From assembly GCA_034665545.1 (NCBI GenBank), contig JAXDFO010000218.1, positions 1 to 7,213 of the forward strand: 7,213 nucleotides of DNA. Direction: 5' to 3'. The stretch is from DASYML01 sp034665545 (GTDB taxonomy: Bacteria > Acidobacteriota > Blastocatellia > Pyrinomonadales > Pyrinomonadaceae). The translations under genes were made by a program, and so were the position numbers. Shown piece by piece: positions 4,389-7,213 of the stretch (position 1 is its first letter; the number at the start of each line of letters is the position of its first letter). The notes under the pieces are model-generated. The model worked only from the letters and a program-made list of their open reading frames with translations, searched no databases and was not told where the DNA came from.

Positions 4389-6875
4389 ATGAATATGCGG
4401 CGGACGATAGATAGACAAAATCAACATGAAGCCTGGCAGGATGATGCCGAGCGAGGCGAAGTCCTGGCCGTCCCCTCGCTTGAGCAGCGCAGCCGCAGCG
4501 CACAGTTGCTCAAGCTGCAACAATCTCACGGCAACCAGTTCGTCCAACGCTTGCTCAACCTCCAACGTCAATCCGTTGGCCCGGCCTCCGCTACTGATGC
4601 CCCTCCGCAGGTCTATCAAGCACTGCGTTCTCCCGGTCAACCTCTCGACCTCTCAACCAAAGACTTCTTTGAATCCTCCTTCGGTCATGATTTCTCAGAT
4701 GTCCGTGTTCATACCGATAGCCAGGCCAGTGAATCAGCCGAGTCGGTCAACGCCCTGGCCTACACGGTGGGGCAGGATGTGGTGTTCGGTGCGGGACAGT
4801 ATGCGCCGGAGACGGAAGGGGGGAAGGGGTTATTGGCCCACGAGTTGGCGCATGTGGTGCAGCAGGGAGCAGGCAGAGGGGGAGGCGGCATCAGTGAGAA
4901 GTTGGAGGTAGGAGAGGCGGATGATGAGTATGAGAGAGAGGCTGACCATGTGGCTCAGCAGGTGATGCGGCGAGCGTCACAGCCGGATGCGGAGTCTTCG
5001 TCTACTAACGTCGCGGAGGCTCTGCCTTTCTCTACAAATCATTCGAGGGCGGCGCGCAAGGTCGCTCGACAGACGCCCGGCGCGGGCGCGGATAAGAGTC
5101 CCGTCGCCGCGCCTCCGCCCGCGCCTCCGGTGACGCACGCGGAGGCGGGACCGGCGAAGGCTGGCGCGGAAGTTCCAAAGGCAACGGAGGCCAAGCCCGC
5201 CGATGCGAAGGCGGAGACGAAACCGGGCGAGGCTCCGAAGGCGGAAGCGGCTTCCATCAAGAGCGCGCTGGATTCGATTCAGGTCGTACAGGAGACGAAG
5301 GATGAATTACTGGTCCAGCCGCAAGTCATGTTCAAGCTGATGCCCGCCAACACGGAGGCCAAGAAGAATGCCTTCAATGCGGTGCTCTCAGCTGTCAGAG
5401 ATTTGCGCAGGGCAGAAAGATTGGTGGCTAATAAAAAGATAACGGAAGCGTCACAGGTTTTTCAGAACGCTCAGACCGCACTCACGAACGCTATTGATAA
5501 AGTCAGGCTGTTACTGTTGGCCCACCTGGAGAGCGGCGACGATGAATTGAAAACAGCGCAGCAACATGTGAAGGATGCCGAGGCCGCGCTCGCGGCTCTC
5601 AATAAACCTGAGAGTAAGGCGGACCCGAAGGCTATCGCGGCGGCGGAAGCCGAGTTGAAAAAGGCTCATGATGCTGCGGACGCGCGCGCGAAGGTTCTGG
5701 CGGACCTCGCGGAAAAGAGCGCGACGGGACGCGCGCCGACCAAGCGCAACTATTACACCATCACTGTTGATGACGAAAAGATAAACCTCTATGACCACGT
5801 AGAGGCATACGCGACGATTTACGAGAAAGGGCTTGAGGCGAGCGCGGCCAGCGAGAAAGAGGGCACGGTCACGGATATGGTCGGCAAGTCCGGCCTCAGC
5901 GAATCGCGCATGAAGATTCTCAAGGCCATCTCCAGTTTCGAGGGCGGGTTCACCTCTACGCAGAGTTGGGACGTGGCGGTTTATACGTGGGGCTTCGTGC
6001 AGTGGACCGGCGGCGATAACTCGGACCTCACGGCGGCCTTCTCGATTATCAAAGAGCAGGCCCCGGAGGCTTTCGCCAAACGTTTTCAGAAGTATGGAAT
6101 AGATGTTGACGCGAAGAAAAAGCAGTTACTTATCACGGAGGATAATGGACCAGCGACGCCCGCGACGGACAAGTCGAAGCCTGCTGCCAAACCGAAACAG
6201 ACGAGAGGCAACGCGGCGGCTAAAGCTCTACAGGAGAGTCCGAAATTAACAGCCGTCATGTCTCGCGCAGGGCTCGACCCTGACATTCAACTCGCGGAGA
6301 TTAAGGCCGCCAACGAAATCGAGATTAACAAACCGCTCAACTTGAAGGTTGAAGTTCTGGCGACGCCCAAGCCGCCGCCGCCAGCCCCTGAAGCGAAACC
6401 CGAAGCGAAAGCTGAAACGAAGACGGAAGCTAAGACGGAAGCGAAAAAAGGTGAGGGTAAGAAGGAGAGTAAAGAGAAGAAGAAGGAAGTGAAGAAGCTG
6501 CCGCCGGTCAAAGTGTCCGTGCGCGTCGGGGATGTCTTCACCTCCGAATACGGCGTCGGCCTCATCGCCAACAGGGTCGTCCACGCGGGCTATTACGGCA
6601 CGAAGAGCATTCTCGAAAAAGGTATTAAAAAGTATGTGACGGAGAAGGCGCTCGCGCCGGAAGATTTCTCCGACCCGGACAGGATGATAGCTTGGGTTCC
6701 GTACGCGGAGGCGGAGTTGCGACCGAAGCTGGTAGAGGACAAGTCCAGGGCAGAGGGCTTCATCAAAGCAGGTTGCAGCACGGACCCCTTCACTTTCGAG
6801 CACAAGGCCCCGGAGGCTGGCGAGGAGCTAGATATAGAGGGACTTCCAGGAGAAGCGGAAGGATTGCCAGCGTAA
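4389..6875 (+). CDS. DUF4157 protein with C-terminal lysozyme-like domain, putative eCIS cargo
   Basis: The 828-residue product begins with the tag LLKLQQSHGNQFVQRLL (40-56). DUF4157 follows (about 75-195), with the zincin motif HELAH (151-155) and a downstream EREAD (182-186) that may supply the third ligand. A Pro/Ala/Lys/Glu linker (about 225-290) and a long helical, probably coiled-coil region (about 290-445) come next. Residues 500-570 contain ISSFEGGF (514-521) and YTWGFVQWTGG (532-542). This resembles lysozyme- or muramidase-like domains of the EGGF...GFxQ(F/W)T type, with E518 the candidate catalytic acid. Residues 605-655 and 705-785 (VSVRVGDVFTSEYGVGLIAN) look like the rest of that domain, interrupted by a Lys/Glu-rich insert (661-703). 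The predicted action is glycan-strand cleavage in peptidoglycan. DUF4157 is an established companion of eCIS; its exact role is unclear. It starts 18 bases after the previous stop, without a clear Shine-Dalgarno sequence; ATG 4395 (MRRTIDRQ) is an equally good start. No signal peptide is visible. Confidence 0.85.
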   Translation: MNMRRTIDRQNQHEAWQDDAERGEVLAVPSLEQRSRSAQLLKLQQSHGNQFVQRLLNLQRQSVGPASATDAPPQVYQALRSPGQPLDLSTKDFFESSFGHDFSDVRVHTDSQASESAESVNALAYTVGQDVVFGAGQYAPETEGGKGLLAHELAHVVQQGAGRGGGGISEKLEVGEADDEYEREADHVAQQVMRRASQPDAESSSTNVAEALPFSTNHSRAARKVARQTPGAGADKSPVAAPPPAPPVTHAEAGPAKAGAEVPKATEAKPADAKAETKPGEAPKAEAASIKSALDSIQVVQETKDELLVQPQVMFKLMPANTEAKKNAFNAVLSAVRDLRRAERLVANKKITEASQVFQNAQTALTNAIDKVRLLLLAHLESGDDELKTAQQHVKDAEAALAALNKPESKADPKAIAAAEAELKKAHDAADARAKVLADLAEKSATGRAPTKRNYYTITVDDEKINLYDHVEAYATIYEKGLEASAASEKEGTVTDMVGKSGLSESRMKILKAISSFEGGFTSTQSWDVAVYTWGFVQWTGGDNSDLTAAFSIIKEQAPEAFAKRFQKYGIDVDAKKKQLLITEDNGPATPATDKSKPAAKPKQTRGNAAAKALQESPKLTAVMSRAGLDPDIQLAEIKAANEIEINKPLNLKVEVLATPKPPPPAPEAKPEAKAETKTEAKTEAKKGEGKKESKEKKKEVKKLPPVKVSVRVGDVFTSEYGVGLIANRVVHAGYYGTKSILEKGIKKYVTEKALAPEDFSDPDRMIAWVPYAEAELRPKLVEDKSRAEGFIKAGCSTDPFTFEHKAPEAGEELDIEGLPGEAEGLPA
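4491..4691 (+). repeat. 201-bp direct repeat, copy A (tag and start of DUF4157)
   Basis: Matches 7013-7213 at offset 2522 with 198 of 201 bases identical. The differences are at 4529 (synonymous), 4580 (synonymous) and 4584 (Ala66 to Ser). The left edge is sharp, because similarity falls away upstream of 4491. The right end is set by the window edge, so the true repeat is probably longer. Confidence 0.95.
4506..4556 (+). other. N-terminal HGNQxVQRLL tag, copy 2
   Basis: Encodes LLKLQQSHGNQFVQRLL (residues 40-56) about 20 residues before DUF4157. The protein matches copy 1 at 13 of 17 positions (the changes are R-T to Q-S and A to F) while the DNA is clearly diverged. It is identical to copy 3 at the protein level. 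Confidence 0.75.
6369..6497 (+). repeat. Low-complexity Pro/Glu/Ala/Lys coding tract
   Basis: Codes for residues 661-703 of the DUF4157/lysozyme-like protein. It begins with a proline run, continues as imperfect EAK/ETK tripeptide repeats (EAKPEAKAETKTEAKTEAKK) and ends in a Lys/Glu-rich stretch. The DNA repeats gaagc(g/t)aa-type units. It is probably a flexible or single-helix spacer inserted into the hydrolase domain. Confidence 0.75.
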
Positions 6876-6916
6876 GACTGAACGGCGCGCGGCATTAGTT
6901 TGAAGCAAGGAAAATC

Positions 6917-7213
6917 ATGCGACGCATTCGAGCACAAAGAAGGATAAAGGAAGAGCCGCTTAATGCGAGAGTTGCGCATCGAGACTCTCCCGCGCGCTCG
7001 CCTGAACCTGAGAGCCGCAGCGCACAGTTGCTCAAGCTGCAACAATCTCATGGCAACCAGTTCGTCCAACGCTTGCTCAACCTCCAACGTCAATCCGTTG
7101 GTCCGTCCTCCGCTACTGATGCCCCTCCGCAGGTCTATCAAGCACTGCGTTCTCCCGGTCAACCTCTCGACCTCTCAACCAAAGACTTCTTTGAATCCTC
7201 CTTCGGTCATGAT
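6917..7213 (+). CDS. Third tagged DUF4157 protein, 5' end only
   Basis: The frame is open for 99 codons from ATG 6917 to the window edge. AAGG at 6907-6910 lies 6 bases before the ATG, the best Shine-Dalgarno placement of the plus-strand genes here. The start MRRIRAQRRIKEEP resembles MPRARAQRRK of the M15-type protein, and residues 33-99 are the duplicated module: tag LLKLQQSHGNQFVQRLL (38-54) and then the beginning of DUF4157, cut off before the expected HELAH. The first 32 residues are unlike those of the preceding gene. It starts 41 bases after that gene's stop and is likely in the same operon. The C-terminal payload lies outside the window and cannot be predicted; the other tagged genes suggest another effector or hydrolase domain. 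Confidence 0.85.
   Translation, partial: MRRIRAQRRIKEEPLNARVAHRDSPARSPEPESRSAQLLKLQQSHGNQFVQRLLNLQRQSVGPSSATDAPPQVYQALRSPGQPLDLSTKDFFESSFGHD
7013..7213 (+). repeat. 201-bp direct repeat, copy B (tag and start of DUF4157)
   Basis: Second copy of the 4491-4691 module, differing at three bases, two of them silent. It lies in the same coding phase relative to its own gene and supports the reading frame of the partial third tagged gene. It continues to the window edge. Confidence 0.95.
7028..7078 (+). other. N-terminal HGNQxVQRLL tag, copy 3
   Basis: Encodes LLKLQQSHGNQFVQRLL within the third tagged gene. It has one silent base difference from copy 2. Confidence 0.75.

Noticed and set aside
3945..4640. 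Minus-strand frame whose N-terminus matches that of another frame at 6593-7162
   Set aside because: The apparent paralogy is only the antisense reading of the 201-bp direct repeat; the plus-strand frames carry the real tag and DUF4157 sequence.
1..7213. CRISPR array, tRNA, rRNA or transposase
   Set aside because: No regularly spaced short repeats, no tRNA-like cloverleaf, no rRNA segments and no transposase or terminal inverted repeats were seen; the only long repeat is the 201-bp coding duplication.

Overview
The window looks like the cargo end of an extracellular contractile injection system (eCIS) locus from an environmental bacterium. The DNA is moderately GC-rich, the proteins have Ala/Pro/Lys/Glu-rich linkers, and a large AAA+ ATPase is followed by tandem genes carrying the HGNQxVQRLL tag and DUF4157. 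That combination is known from eCIS loci in soil and water bacteria such as Acidobacteriota, Chloroflexota and others. I cannot fix the phylum from the sequence. No sheath, tube, spike or baseplate gene is visible, so the eCIS assignment rests on the ATPase and the DUF4157/tag genes.

Layout. (1) Positions 1-516, minus strand: the 5' part of a gene for a probably exported coiled-coil protein, running off the left edge. (2) Positions 517-995: a divergent intergenic region, AT-rich in parts, with a 26-bp near-palindrome, a cluster of TTGGNCCAA-type palindromes, candidate promoters and a small hairpin over a Shine-Dalgarno-like sequence. (3) Positions 996-3185, plus strand: a two-AAA-module ATPase with a degenerate first and an intact second module. 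(4) Positions 3261-4370 (start uncertain): a tagged protein with an M15-type zinc peptidase signature. (5) Positions 4389-6875: an 828-residue protein made of tag, DUF4157 zincin, long helical linker and a lysozyme-like domain. (6) Position 6917 to the right edge: the start of a third tagged DUF4157 gene whose 5' module is almost identical in DNA to that of gene 5.

How the genes may work together. All plus-strand genes are closely spaced and co-oriented, so an operon is likely. The ATPase resembles the eCIS ATPase (Afp15/PVC15 type), which in the Photorhabdus system is implicated in loading cargo into particles. The three downstream genes share one N-terminal tag, but two of them end in different candidate peptidoglycan hydrolases (M15-like and lysozyme-like). 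The simplest reading is a set of modular injection-system cargoes, or particle-associated lysis enzymes, directed at bacterial cell wall. The tag occurs without DUF4157 in gene 4 and the 201-bp tag/DUF4157 5' module is freshly duplicated in gene 6. This suggests the tag is the common targeting element and that payloads are swapped behind it.

A second, independent signal is the high density of the heptamer TGGWCCA: 16 copies, 11 of them in the first 1540 bases, in all reading frames and in non-coding DNA. It behaves like a highly iterated palindrome of the host genome.
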